A stretch of DNA of 64,000 nt from an uncultured Porphyromonadaceae bacterium (GCA_905198125.1 CAJKBH010000016.1:1-64000); one strand, 5' to 3'; positions 50,193-59,986 are shown, counted from the stretch's first letter. Notes: generated from the sequence alone by a model not told the origin. A program made the numbers and translations.

Positions 50193-50851
50193 GTCTGTCG
50201 CAGCTGCTGATATACGGCATCGGATTCGTGGCGCAGGGTTTCTTCTCGGCGCGCATCCTGGTGCAGTGGATTCTGTCGGAGAAGGCCAAGAAGGTGCTGT
50301 CGCCCTCCATCTTCTGGATCCTGAGCATCTGCGGCGCCTACCTGCTGTGCATCTACGGCTGGCTGCGCAACGATTTTTCCATAGTGCTGGGCCAGTTCAT
50401 CAGCTACTACATATACCTGTGGAACCTGAACATGAAAGGCGTGTGGAAGCGTATGCACGTCATACTGCGCGTGTTGCTGCTGATCACTCCGGTCATAGCC
50501 ATCTCGTATGTGGCCGGCGACGCGCAGCGGTTCATGGAGCATTTCTTCAACGTCCAGGGCATCCCGATGTGGCTCATCATCTACGGCAGCGCCGGGCAGG
50601 TGCTGTTCACGCTGCGGTTCATCTACCAGTGGTTCGTGAGCCGCAAGGACGGCGAATCGGTGCTTCCTCCCGGCTTCTGGATCATCAGCATCATCGGCTC
50701 GTCCATCATCGTGTCGTACGGATTCATACGCCACGACCCCGTCCTGATTCTGGGCCAATCATTCGGCCTGATATCCTACGTGCGCAACCTCATAATCGGC
50801 CACAAAGCCTCCAGGCGCGAGAAAGTAAAAACCGAAACGCAAGAGGATTGA
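50189..50851 (+). CDS. LAB_N (lipid-A-disaccharide synthase N-terminal-like) membrane protein
   Basis: 220 residues. Two LAB_N units are seen (YGIGFVAQGFFSARILVQWI, about 7-75; YGSAGQVLFTLRFIYQWFVS, about 133-200), each made of about three short hydrophobic helices. Proteins of this kind accompany GT2 enzymes and are thought to act in transport or transfer of lipid-linked sugars. Coupled to the GT2 gene by a 4-nt overlap. Confidence 0.85.
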   Translation: MSLSQLLIYGIGFVAQGFFSARILVQWILSEKAKKVLSPSIFWILSICGAYLLCIYGWLRNDFSIVLGQFISYYIYLWNLNMKGVWKRMHVILRVLLLITPVIAISYVAGDAQRFMEHFFNVQGIPMWLIIYGSAGQVLFTLRFIYQWFVSRKDGESVLPPGFWIISIIGSSIIVSYGFIRHDPVLILGQSFGLISYVRNLIIGHKASRREKVKTETQED

Positions 50852-50952
50852 CAACATTAAGGCACGGTCCTATAAGGTGCCGTATAAGGCACGGTCAATA
50901 AAGCATTTACGACGGGGCGCAATGTTAAAAATTTAATTTTTTTGTATAAAAT

Positions 50953-50984
50953 TTTGTTACAAACGGATTTTTTGCTTACCTTTG
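50953..50984 (+). promoter_or_regulatory. promoter of the putative type IX cargo gene
   Basis: TTTG (50953-50956), 20 nt, TACCTTTG (50977-50984). The leader is about 150 nt. Confidence 0.75.
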
Positions 50985-51139
50985 GGCGTTGAAACCGATG
51001 CTAAAGGCAGGCGCAATATCAATTACCCGGTTCGCAGGCAAAACGTAACAACATAACGCACAGCATATTATATGCCGTGGACAGCCGCGGCACACCGACG
51101 CTTTTTAATAACGCTTTTAAACAACTAACACTATAACGC

Positions 51140-52906
51140 ATGAAGAAAGCATTACTATTAGGAGCAGCCGTATTGGTGGCTGCACAGTACACTAACGCCG
51201 AGCTGACGCCGACCAAAATGGAGGACGCCCAGTTCACGTGCATCTCCCCCGACGGCAAGATGGCAGGTTCCGACCTCATGGGACACATCACATTGGTAAA
51301 TCCGCAGACCGGAGAGGTTCTGTACAGCTATCCGGAGACGCAGGACGACATGACCCAATACACTCTGAGCAACGGCAACGGTCAGGGCATCTCGAACACC
51401 GGTGTGGTTCTGTGCACCCGGTATGACGGAGACGTATGCTGGTGGAAAGCCGGCGAGTTCCACTCCCTTGTACCCCTTGTCACCGATGACGCAGTCTCCA
51501 ACGGAGTGAACGGCATCACACCCGACGGACTGACCATCTGCGGATACTGCGGCCTTAAGCCCATGTCGACCGACGACATCCTCACCCCTATGTCCGTGCC
51601 TGTGATATACAAGCTCAAAAGCGACGGTACGTACACCGAAGCAATTCAGCTCCCTTACCCTGAGCGAGATTTCACGGGCCGTGTGCCCCAGTATGTGATA
51701 GCCACAAACATTTCGGCCGACGGACGCGTCATCGCCGGTCAGGTCCTGGATTACTCGGGAGCCATGCCGCAGCCTATCGTATGGAAGCTCAAGGACAACG
51801 ACACATGGGAATACGAGACATTAGGCATCGACCTCCTCAACCCGGACCATGTAGTGTTCCCGCAGTTCCCCGACATCGAACCCAAACATCCTCAGGCGGA
51901 GAATTTCATGAGTCCCGATGGATTAGCGGAGTACAACGAGGCTTATCAGTCCTGGGCAGCCAGCGGATACACGGGCGAGATGCCGGAATATACCGACTAT
52001 ATGACGCCTGAGGAACTGGCCGCATACAATGCCGCAATGGCGAAGTATAACGAAGAAATGGCGGTTTACCAGCCTTTGGCAGACGCCTTCAACGAGGTAT
52101 GGTATTCCTTCCTGGAGTCAGGCAAGAGCACGTTCTTCGTATTCAATTCCACCTCGCTGAGTCCCGACGGCAAGCTGTTGTTGCAGATGGAGCAGAAGGA
52201 GATACCCGGCGACGACCCGTGGTCTTCCGAAACCAAGTTCGGAACCTCCGTGTTCAATCTGGAGAACGGCAAATACAAGTCGTACGGAACGGACCGGAAC
52301 ATCATGCCTTCGCAGATCCTGGCCGACGGCACCGTCTTAGGTTCGGTGCAGGACGGAATGATTGGCACACGCCGCGCCACCATCTACAAACCCGCCGACT
52401 GGAACAGCGACGCCGCACCCGAATTCAGCTGGCTTGACGAGTATGTCGAGACTATAAACCCCGGGATCTACGACTGGATGAAGGCCAATATGTGCGGCGA
52501 CGTCATTGGCATGGATCCGGAGACAGGGGAGGAGATCACTATCGAGGATGTATGGTACACCGGCTTCCCGTTGGCCACTCCCGACATGAACACGATCGTC
52601 TCGACGCAGGAAAACACGTTCGACTGGAACACGGAGGCTATGGCATTCGGATTCTGCCTGCCGTTACATGAGACCTCCGGCATCCGTGACGTGGCCGGCG
52701 AGGGCAACATGACCGTCAGGGCACAGCGCGGCGGCCTGCTGGAGCTGCAGGGTGTCCGTGACGTGAAGGTATATGACGCACAGGGCCGTCTGGTGTACCG
52801 TGCCGCCGGCGTCAACGGTTCGGTAGAGACCGGCCTGAAGGGCGTATGCATAGTTCGCGCCACCGGCACTGACGGCGACGCCAGGACACTGAAGGTGAAC
52901 TTCTGA
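51140..52906 (+). CDS. secreted protein with a type IX-like C-terminal sorting domain
   Basis: 588 residues. SpI signal (ALLLGAAVLVAAQYTNA, about 4-20). Repeats with the pattern ISPDGKMAGSD, ITPDGLTICGY, ISADGRVIAGQ and LSPDGKLLLQ suggest a beta-propeller-like body. The last about 75 residues fit a type A CTD of the type IX secretion system: VYDAQGRLVYRAAGV, then GVCIVRATG and a closing TLKVNF. Export by this system is consistent with porX and porW in the same window. The function of the body is unknown. Confidence 0.75.
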   Translation: MKKALLLGAAVLVAAQYTNAELTPTKMEDAQFTCISPDGKMAGSDLMGHITLVNPQTGEVLYSYPETQDDMTQYTLSNGNGQGISNTGVVLCTRYDGDVCWWKAGEFHSLVPLVTDDAVSNGVNGITPDGLTICGYCGLKPMSTDDILTPMSVPVIYKLKSDGTYTEAIQLPYPERDFTGRVPQYVIATNISADGRVIAGQVLDYSGAMPQPIVWKLKDNDTWEYETLGIDLLNPDHVVFPQFPDIEPKHPQAENFMSPDGLAEYNEAYQSWAASGYTGEMPEYTDYMTPEELAAYNAAMAKYNEEMAVYQPLADAFNEVWYSFLESGKSTFFVFNSTSLSPDGKLLLQMEQKEIPGDDPWSSETKFGTSVFNLENGKYKSYGTDRNIMPSQILADGTVLGSVQDGMIGTRRATIYKPADWNSDAAPEFSWLDEYVETINPGIYDWMKANMCGDVIGMDPETGEEITIEDVWYTGFPLATPDMNTIVSTQENTFDWNTEAMAFGFCLPLHETSGIRDVAGEGNMTVRAQRGGLLELQGVRDVKVYDAQGRLVYRAAGVNGSVETGLKGVCIVRATGTDGDARTLKVNF

Positions 52907-52927
52907 ATCTGAATTATCCCGCATAAC

Positions 52928-52970
52928 GGGGATGCGCCACGCCTATAGGCCGGCGCGTCCCCCTCTTTTT
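52928..52970 (+). terminator. terminator after the cargo gene
   Basis: GGGGATGCGCC (52928-52938) pairs with GGCGCGTCCCC (52952-52962), one wobble; then CTC and TTTTT. Confidence 0.85.
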
Positions 52971-53033
52971 ATCCTGAAACGGGTCGGATTTTTTGCCCGA
53001 AATATGCTGAAAAATATTGAAAAACTGCACATT

Positions 53034-53065
53034 TTTGGTAAATTGACAAAAAAATTGTAATTTTG
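53034..53065 (+). promoter_or_regulatory. promoter of the tRNA-Arg(CCT)-yceD-rpmF-fabH transcript
   Basis: TTTG (53034-53037), 20 nt, TAATTTTG (53058-53065); start about 55 nt before the tRNA. Confidence 0.8.
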
Positions 53066-53127
53066 CAGTTGCTATTTGCATAAGGGCGCCTCGGAGCAAC
53101 GCAAATAGGCATCAAGATGGAATACAA

Positions 53128-53199
53128 GCCTCTGTAGTTCAACGGATAGAATAGAAGTTTCCTAAACTTTAGATAGGGGTTCGATTCCCCTCGGAGGTA
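53128..53199 (+). tRNA. tRNA-Arg (anticodon CCT)
   Basis: 72 nt. Acceptor GCCTCTG pairs with CGGAGGT (terminal G-U and an inner U-G), discriminator A. The anticodon loop TTCCTAA has anticodon CCT, and the T loop reads GGTTCGATTCC. CCA is not encoded. It lies 34 nt before the yceD start, so tRNA and protein genes may share a transcript. Confidence 0.93.
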
Positions 53200-53233
53200 C
53201 CCGACATAAACAGGACCAAGAATCGACGACAGC

Positions 53234-53773
53234 GTGGGAAAGTTTAGCGCATACAAGGTTGATCTCGCCGGCAAGGCCGACGGACACTACGAGCAGGATT
53301 TCGTGATCGACAAGGCGTTCTTCGAGAATATGGAGAACAACGACATCCTGTGGGCCGACGTGCATGTCCATCTGGACATGGACAAGCGCAACGACGCGTA
53401 TCATTGCGTGTTCCACTGCAAGGGTACGCTTCAGATACCGTGCGACCGCTGTCTCGACCCGATGGACCATGAGGTGGACGCGGAATATAAGGTGACGGTG
53501 AAGTACGGCGACGACTTCGACGACGGCGCCGACAACCTGCTGGTGATACCCTACAGCAACAAGTACCTGAACGTGGCCTACATGCTGTACGACACCATCG
53601 TGCTGACCATCCCCATGCGCCATGTGCACGCCCCCGGCAAGTGCAACCGCGCCATGCTGGACGCCCTGCGCAAGCACCGCGGCGCCGGCGCCGACGACAC
53701 CGACGACGAGGAGGTGGAGGAAGTGCGCGACCAGGCACGAAGCGAGGCCGAAGCCGATATGAACGAAGATTGA
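53234..53773 (+). CDS. DUF177/YceD family protein
   Basis: 179 residues with a GTG start (MGKFSAYKVDLAGKAD). The IPCDRCLDPM motif and the acidic C-terminus (ADDTDDEEVEEV) are typical. YceD proteins are encoded next to rpmF in many bacteria and are linked to 23S rRNA biogenesis; the same order is seen here (51 nt to rpmF). Confidence 0.88.
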   Translation: MGKFSAYKVDLAGKADGHYEQDFVIDKAFFENMENNDILWADVHVHLDMDKRNDAYHCVFHCKGTLQIPCDRCLDPMDHEVDAEYKVTVKYGDDFDDGADNLLVIPYSNKYLNVAYMLYDTIVLTIPMRHVHAPGKCNRAMLDALRKHRGAGADDTDDEEVEEVRDQARSEAEADMNED

Positions 53774-53824
53774 ACCCCCTCTCACCTCACGATAAGATAA
53801 CATAATAAAAAACTAAATAGAACA

Positions 53825-53998
53825 ATGGCACATCCTAAACGCAGACAATCGCATACCCGTACGGCGAAACGCCGCACCCACGACAAGGCATTGATCCCCA
53901 CCATCGCACTGTGTCCCAACTGTGGCGCATGGCACGTGTTCCACACAATATGCCCCGAGTGCGGATACTACCGCGGCCGTCAGATCATCGAGAAATAA
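53825..53998 (+). CDS. rpmF: 50S ribosomal protein L32
   Basis: 57 residues: MAHPKRRQSHTRTAKRR start, then a zinc ribbon with CPNCGAWH and CPECGYYRG. Complete and normal in length. It sits between yceD and fabH, the classic yceD-rpmF-fabH order that connects ribosome and fatty-acid synthesis. Confidence 0.97.
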   Translation: MAHPKRRQSHTRTAKRRTHDKALIPTIALCPNCGAWHVFHTICPECGYYRGRQIIEK

Positions 53999-54056
53999 GC
54001 CCTCTCCCCTAACGGCAACACACCTCAAAGCATAAAGCAGAAACTCAAACAGAGAC

Positions 54057-55055
54057 ATGACACACGCAAAGATCAGCGGCATAGCATCGTACGTACCTGA
54101 AGATATACTCGACAACGAGATGTTGTCGAAAATGGTAGACACCAACGACGAGTGGATCACCACCCGCGTGGGCATCAAGCAGCGCCGCATCCTTAAGGAC
54201 GAAACCAAAGGCTCGAGCTATATGGGCACCGAGGCCGTCAAGACACTGTTGGCCCGTACCGGCGTGCAACCCGAAGAAATCGAGTTGCTGATATGCGCCA
54301 CGTCCAATCCGGACTACCGGTTCCCCTCCACAGGTTCGATCATAGTGCATGACTCTGGCCTTGTGAACGCATACGCCTACGACATCCAGGCCGCCTGTGC
54401 CGGTTTCATCGTCTCCATTCAGGCCGCCCGCGCCTATATCGAGTCGGGCCTGTACAAGAAGGTGATAGTGGTATGCGCCGAGAAGATGTCGAGCATGACC
54501 GACTATCAGGACCGCGCCACCTGCCCGCTGTTCGGCGACGCCGCAGCCGCCGTGCTGGTGGAACCCACCGACGAGAACGTGGGCGTGATGGACGGCGAGT
54601 TCCATGTGGACGGCGAGGGACTGCCCCACCTGCTGATGAAAGCCGGCGGTTCTGCAAGACCCGCCACCGAACAGACAGTCCGTGACCGCGAGCATTACGT
54701 ATACCAGGAAGGCCGCATCGTCTACAAGAACGCCGTGCGCGACATGCTCAGCTCGTCGCAGTCCGTGATGAAGCGCAACAACCTGTCGGTAGACGACGTG
54801 GACTGGTTCGTGCCCCATCAGGCCAACCTCCGCATCATCGAGGCCGTGGGCGGTCGCATCGAAATCCCCGAGGAGAAGACCCTGGTCAACATCCAGCATT
54901 ACGGCAACACTTCGGCTGCCTCCATCCCCTTGTGTCTCGACGAGTTCCGTCACAAGCTCAAGAAGGGCGACCGCATCGTGATGACCGCCTTCGGTGCAGG
55001 TTTCACATGGGGTGCAATGTATCTGGTGTGGGCTTTCGATACCCCCGAAGACTGA
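54057..55055 (+). CDS. fabH: beta-ketoacyl-ACP synthase III
   Basis: 332 residues. Catalytic Cys in DIQAACAGFIV, His in WFVPHQANLR and Asn in IQHYGNTSAAS are present in the right order. It starts fatty-acid synthesis by condensing acetyl-CoA with malonyl-ACP. Full length and intact. Confidence 0.95.
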   Translation: MTHAKISGIASYVPEDILDNEMLSKMVDTNDEWITTRVGIKQRRILKDETKGSSYMGTEAVKTLLARTGVQPEEIELLICATSNPDYRFPSTGSIIVHDSGLVNAYAYDIQAACAGFIVSIQAARAYIESGLYKKVIVVCAEKMSSMTDYQDRATCPLFGDAAAAVLVEPTDENVGVMDGEFHVDGEGLPHLLMKAGGSARPATEQTVRDREHYVYQEGRIVYKNAVRDMLSSSQSVMKRNNLSVDDVDWFVPHQANLRIIEAVGGRIEIPEEKTLVNIQHYGNTSAASIPLCLDEFRHKLKKGDRIVMTAFGAGFTWGAMYLVWAFDTPED

Positions 55056-55087
55056 TCACAAGAGTTTCGCTCTCAGCATAAGCATCA

Positions 55088-55126
55088 AGAGGGTGTGTCA
55101 AAATTACATGTTTTGACACACCCTCT
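55088..55126. terminator. perfect 16-bp hairpin after fabH
   Basis: AGAGGGTGTGTCAAAA (55088-55103) is followed after seven nt by its exact complement (55111-55126). It resembles the GGGTGTGC hairpin at 42.68 kb and may be a dispersed repeat used as a terminator. Confidence 0.7.
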
Positions 55127-55244
55127 ATCGCATATTTTGATTCCGGCGCGCGAACATTGCGGCCGCGCCTTGGGTTTTATCTATGAGTATGTTCCGTGAC
55201 CGTGCGCCCCGGAACACCTCCCCGATATAAAAACCCATACGACT

Positions 55245-56237
55245 ATGAATACAGAAGAAACAACACGGGAAGAAGCCATGATCAACGCCGACGGCACTCC
55301 CGCAGCGATAGAAGTTACGACAGAACCCGCGGCGCAGACCGCCGACGTGGCCGATGGACACCGCGCCGGCTTCGTCAACATCGTGGGCAACCCCAACGTG
55401 GGCAAGTCCACGCTGATGAACAAACTGGTGGGCGAACGCCTCAGCATCATCACCAGCAAGGCCCAGACCACGCGCCACCGCATCATGGGCATCGTCAACA
55501 CGCCGGAATACCAGATAGTGTATTCCGACACTCCCGGCGTGCTGAAGCCCAAGTACAAGCTGCAGCAGTCCATGCTGGAATTCTCGGAAGGTGCCCTGAC
55601 GGACGCCGACGTACTGGTATATGTGACCGACGTGGTGGAGGATCCGGAGAAGAACAAGGACTTCCTGGACCGCGTGGCCAAGGAGAAGGTGCCGGTGCTG
55701 TTGGTGATCAACAAGATAGACCTGATCAAGAACCAGGCCGACCTTGAGGCCCTGGTGGACAAGTGGAAGGCCCGTCTGCCGAAGGTCGAGATATTCCCCA
55801 CATCGGCCACCGAGGACTTCAACGTCAACAATCTGCAGAAACGCATCGTGGAGCTGCTGCCGCCGTCGCCACCGTTCTTCGGCAAGGACGCGCTGACCGA
55901 CAAGCCGGCACGCTTCTTCGTAACCGAGACCATACGCGAGAAACTGCTGCAGGACTATGACAAGGAGATTCCATACAGCGCCGAGGTGATAGTGGAGAAA
56001 TTCGACGAGAAGGAGAACTCCATCCACATCATGGCCGTGATATACGTGGAGCGCGACTCGCAGAAGGGCATCATCATCGGCAAGGGTGGCGCCAAAATCA
56101 AGAAGGTGGGCATCCAGGCACGCGAGGACATAGAGAAATTCTTCGGTAAGAAGGTGTATCTGGAACTGTTCGTGAAGGTGGAGAAGGACTGGCGCAACAA
56201 GGAGAAGAAACTGCGCGAGTTCGGATATATGGAATAA
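55245..56237 (+). CDS. era: GTPase Era
   Basis: 330 residues. An extra N-terminal Thr/Ala/Glu-rich tail of about 40 residues precedes G1 GNPNVGKST, G3 DTPGVLKP and G4 NKID. The C-terminal KH domain has IIIGKGGAKIKKVG. It binds 16S rRNA during 30S assembly. It is 24 nt upstream of a truncated der gene, the usual era-der order in Bacteroidetes. Confidence 0.95.
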   Translation: MNTEETTREEAMINADGTPAAIEVTTEPAAQTADVADGHRAGFVNIVGNPNVGKSTLMNKLVGERLSIITSKAQTTRHRIMGIVNTPEYQIVYSDTPGVLKPKYKLQQSMLEFSEGALTDADVLVYVTDVVEDPEKNKDFLDRVAKEKVPVLLVINKIDLIKNQADLEALVDKWKARLPKVEIFPTSATEDFNVNNLQKRIVELLPPSPPFFGKDALTDKPARFFVTETIREKLLQDYDKEIPYSAEVIVEKFDEKENSIHIMAVIYVERDSQKGIIIGKGGAKIKKVGIQAREDIEKFFGKKVYLELFVKVEKDWRNKEKKLREFGYME

Positions 56238-56261
56238 AGACTGTAACTCACAAGGATTACG

Positions 56262-56708
56262 ATGAGTAAGTTAATAGCAATAGTAGGGCGGCCGAACGTG
56301 GGCAAATCGACCCTGTTCAACCGTTTGACGCAGACCCGCAAGGCCATCGTGGACGACACGGCGGGCACCACCCGCGACCGTCAGTACGGCAAGGTGGACT
56401 GGTGCGGCCAGGAGTTTTCCATCGTGGACACGGGCGGCTGGGTCGTGAACTCGGACGACGTGTTCGAGGAGGAAATCAACAAGCAGGTGCACATCGCCAT
56501 CGAGGAGGCCGACGTGATACTGTTCGTGGTGGACTGCACCACGGGCGTCACCGACCTTGACGACAAGGTGGCTCAGATACTGCGCCGGTCCAAGAAGCCG
56601 GTGATCGTGGTGGCCAACAAGGAGGAACTCGAGGCCCTGCAGCTCACCGACGATCCCAACGAATACCTGGAGATCGACGCCGAAGCCCAGCTTCAGCCCC
56701 AGAACTGA
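56262..56708 (+). CDS. der: truncated GTPase Der (only first G domain, incomplete)
   Basis: 148 residues instead of the usual about 437. The first G domain is normal to VIVVANK: G1 GRPNVGKST, DTAGTTRDR, G3 DTGGWVV. Where NKxD should continue it reads NKEELEALQ and ends 25 residues later in AQLQPQN. The rest of G1, the whole second G domain and the KH-like domain are absent. A good terminator follows. Der is normally essential for 50S assembly, so either an internal deletion in the assembly or a second copy elsewhere must be assumed. Confidence 0.8.
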   Translation: MSKLIAIVGRPNVGKSTLFNRLTQTRKAIVDDTAGTTRDRQYGKVDWCGQEFSIVDTGGWVVNSDDVFEEEINKQVHIAIEEADVILFVVDCTTGVTDLDDKVAQILRRSKKPVIVVANKEELEALQLTDDPNEYLEIDAEAQLQPQN

Positions 56709-56727
56709 AATTACTGACATTGCATAG

Positions 56728-56768
56728 AAAGAGAGAGTCGGACCCTGCAGGCCCGGCTCTCTCTTTTT
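56728..56768 (+). terminator. terminator after der
   Basis: AAAGAGAGAG (56728-56737) pairs with CTCTCTCTTT (56757-56766), followed by further T. Confidence 0.85.
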
Positions 56769-56916
56769 GCATACAATGATGTCTGTTGCAGATGAACGGA
56801 CTTCTTAGATTACAAAATTCTAATATAAAAGCAAATTTTGGCTTGCAAGTTTTTGCTTTGGGAATTTTATTGCACCTTTGTGAATCGATAAGTAAACACC
56901 ACAGACCCGGATTGCC

Positions 56917-58532
56917 ATGAATGAATATCTGATAACTTCCGACGATGTTAAGAAATTACTTCTTAAAGGAGAGAGCCTTACTCTCGAAATGAAATAGTGT
57001 AAGAAAAACACATTGCCTGACAATTTATAGGAATCCTATTCTGCGTTTGCCAATACACGTGGTGGAGTGATTCTTCTTGGTGTGGAGGAAGACAAAACGA
57101 AGCCAGTATCAGAAAGATTCGAAGTGGTAGGGGTAAAGGATGCCAATAAACTTATCACCGACCTGTTCAATATACTGAATAATCCTCAGAAGGTCAATCG
57201 TTGCGTGTTGTACGATAGTGATGTCCAGTTGGTTGAAATGGATGGCAAGGATGTTATCTATATCCGTGTGCCTGAGGCATATTACCGGCAGAAACCTATT
57301 TATATCAACAACGATCTGCAGAACGGCACTTATAAGAGGCTGCATGAAGGTGACCGGCATGTAAGTCCCGAAGAACTTGCTATGCTGATTCGTGACAGCT
57401 CGGACAATGTAGACTCCCAGATTATCGAGGGATACGGTATGGACGATGTCGATCCGGAAACGTTGCGTAAATACCGTCAGACTTTCTCCAATCGAAATCC
57501 CGGACATCCGTACGAAAATTTATCAAATAAGGATTTTCTGATTCAGATGGGAGGATATGCCATCAATCGTCGTGAAGATTTGAGGGCATCACAATGGCCG
57601 GACTTCTGATGTTCGGCAAGAGTCTGCCCATTCATGAGAATTTTCCGAATTTCAGGGTAGATTATCTTGACTTGATTGGAATTGAACCGGGAGACAGTAA
57701 GAAATGGAACGACCGTCTTACCAAGGATGGCCGTTGGGTTGATAATATCTATAATTTCCTGCTACTGGCGCTCAACAGATTGTTGCTGACACTTCCGTCC
57801 GAAGGGCGTCTGCAGGGAGTGGTCCGAATTGACGGTGGCGAATTATATGAAGGCGTGAGAGAGGGTTTTATTAACGCACTTACATATTGCGATTATTTGT
57901 TAGGTGGTGTTTTGCGCATAGACAGGCGCACCGACAGAATCGTCATGCGCAATCCCGGCACATTGCGAATCTCTCCTGAACGCATATATGAAGGCGATTA
58001 TACTCAAGCTCGCAACAGTACGATTCAGTCCATGCTGCGCATGGTAGGTTTCGGCGACAATATCGGATCCGGCTTCAGTAAGATAATTAAGGCATGGAAG
58101 TCATTAGGCTATCCGCATCCTACCATCCATGAGGTGCCTGAAGTCAATGAAGTCTGGCTCACATTACCGTTGCCTGATGATCTTGACCATTTAAATGACC
58201 ATGTAATTGATATTATAAACGAAAGTGAGGGTGTACATGACGGTGTAAACGAAAATGACCCTGTAAATGACCTTGTAAATGACCCTGTAAAGTTAAAAGA
58301 CGGAGTAAATGACTCTGTAAAAACAGAATCTGGTAAACTTTCAAAAATTCAGGAATCAGTATTGGAAAGTATAGCTAATGACGGTACTTTAACATACGCT
58401 CAATTAAGTATGAAATTGAATGTAACAGTTGTAACTGTAAAACGGGCTATACAGGAATTGAAAAGGCAGAATCTTATTTCTCGTCGTGGCTCTGATAAGA
58501 CCGGCTATTGGGTGAAAAATGTAAAATTATAA
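56917..58532 (+). pseudogene. broken AlbA_2 (Schlafen-like) gene: two TAG codons and a frameshift
   Basis: The frame starts MNEYLITSDDVKKLLL and reads ESLTLEMK-TAG-CKKNTLPDNL-TAG-ESYSAFANTRGG. The stops are at 56995-56997 and 57028-57030; the second stands where the family has Trp (TGG to TAG), the first at a Lys-like position. A frameshift near 57585-57600 then separates the middle (57067-57609) from the end (57594-58532: MAGLLMFGKSLPIHENFPN...), which carries the ATP-binding half and a helix-turn-helix (LTYAQLSMKLNVTVVTVKRAI). A hinge with NDPVNDLVNDPVK comes from 12-bp repeats near 58254-58289. A true pseudogene is the simplest reading. Confidence 0.85.
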
Positions 58533-58647
58533 ATTCTAAATATAAGATCAGTTAATATAAGCATAGATTTGACATTAAGTGAAGTTATGGTCCTAATTAA
58601 CTGATAAGGATGGGGGATGAAAGGGGTGAGATAATTTTGCTGAAAAA

Positions 58648-59961
58648 ATGAAAGGCAAAATTGTAAGGGTGAAGTTGGGGAAGGAGAATCTGCATGACCG
58701 GATCAAAGCGCTGCAGTTGTGGCGCCCGGACATAGAACTGCAGGAAGTGGAAGTTAGGGACAAGTCGGCGGCATCGGCGGAATCGACGGAGTCGGCGGGA
58801 ACGACGAATGCAGAAGCCGCGAACACAACATCCGGAGAGATGTCGGTGACGTTCGGGATGGTGAAGGCGAAGTTAGATGAATGGACGTCGGATGTGAGCG
58901 GGTATCCGCGTGGCGCGGTACGGTTCAGGTTTCCTGAGGCCGACAGGGAACGTGTGTCGGCCTGGATGACCGGGGATTTCGGCAACGTGTCGGAGCCGGC
59001 ATCCGACACACTTCTGAAAAATGTTACCGCGGCGGTGCAAGGTCTGCTGAAGCAGTATATTGCGGCGGCCGACGGCCACAATCTGTTCACGTCGCCGTTC
59101 AAGGTGGGTTGGGCGTTGCGTAAGAAAGACGGGACACGCGAAATGACGCAGCCGTTGACGCTGATGCAGATTAATCCGCATTCCCCTGTGTTGCCGATAG
59201 CAAATTTCTCTGTCGGTCAGGAGGAGGCACAGACGCTGAACGATATAATCAACAATCCTTGCAGCCTGCAGATAACGGCATCGTCGCTACCTGCCGATTG
59301 GGGCGATGTGACACACATCGACATCGTGGCCACACCTCAGGCATCGCTGCTGCCACAGGATATGCAGGTCACGGGCGTTACTACGGTGATGGTGGGCGAA
59401 AAGAGGTGCCGGGCGTACCATTACAACCGTCTTGACGACACCGAGGTGTTGGGAACGGCTTCGATACAGAACGATCTGCGCATCATAGCCTCTATATCTG
59501 TTGCCGACCTTGCGGACGGTCAGCCATCCGCCGTACAGCTTATCCCCGGTGCCTTAAGCAACTGGAAGCTGCTTGACAAATTCAGCACCGGAGGCACAGG
59601 CAGCGGTGCCGGAGGCGGTGGCGATGATGACGGAAAGGATGACATTTGGGACAACAAGGAGGATAAATGGGAACCATACATTGACAAGGAGACAGATTCG
59701 TTGGACTTGGGTGATCCGGAACGCCGAAAATGGGTGTACATGACGGCCTTGCGAGGCTGTTTCGACCGTAATAGCATCCGTATCCGTGTGTATGCCTCGC
59801 GTCACAGACAGAACTGGCGGCTGATAGCCGACGGCAGGCGAGGATGGGTGTCGGCTGCCTCGCATCAAGGGTTCAGATGGTTCAAGGTAAGGATTACGGG
59901 ATCCATGAACCGGGGTGATTATGTGGATGCCGTCAGCTTCCTCGTGACCCGTTTCAGATAA
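58648..59961 (+). CDS. unknown Bacteroidales protein, possibly phage- or element-derived
   Basis: 437 residues. No signal peptide. A Ser/Ala/Thr/Glu-rich stretch at about 36-68 and a Gly/Asp-rich linker at about 314-332 separate an N-terminal segment, a central domain (about 70-310) and a C-terminal domain of about 100 residues with IRIRVYASRHRQNWRLIADG and FRWFKVRITG. That C-terminal pattern recalls proteins of Bacteroidales prophage-like elements, but I cannot name the family. It has no phage genes beside it. A strong terminator follows. Confidence 0.6.
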   Translation: MKGKIVRVKLGKENLHDRIKALQLWRPDIELQEVEVRDKSAASAESTESAGTTNAEAANTTSGEMSVTFGMVKAKLDEWTSDVSGYPRGAVRFRFPEADRERVSAWMTGDFGNVSEPASDTLLKNVTAAVQGLLKQYIAAADGHNLFTSPFKVGWALRKKDGTREMTQPLTLMQINPHSPVLPIANFSVGQEEAQTLNDIINNPCSLQITASSLPADWGDVTHIDIVATPQASLLPQDMQVTGVTTVMVGEKRCRAYHYNRLDDTEVLGTASIQNDLRIIASISVADLADGQPSAVQLIPGALSNWKLLDKFSTGGTGSGAGGGGDDDGKDDIWDNKEDKWEPYIDKETDSLDLGDPERRKWVYMTALRGCFDRNSIRIRVYASRHRQNWRLIADGRRGWVSAASHQGFRWFKVRITGSMNRGDYVDAVSFLVTRFR

Positions 59962-59986
59962 ATCCTAAAGCCCTGAGAAACAAAAG

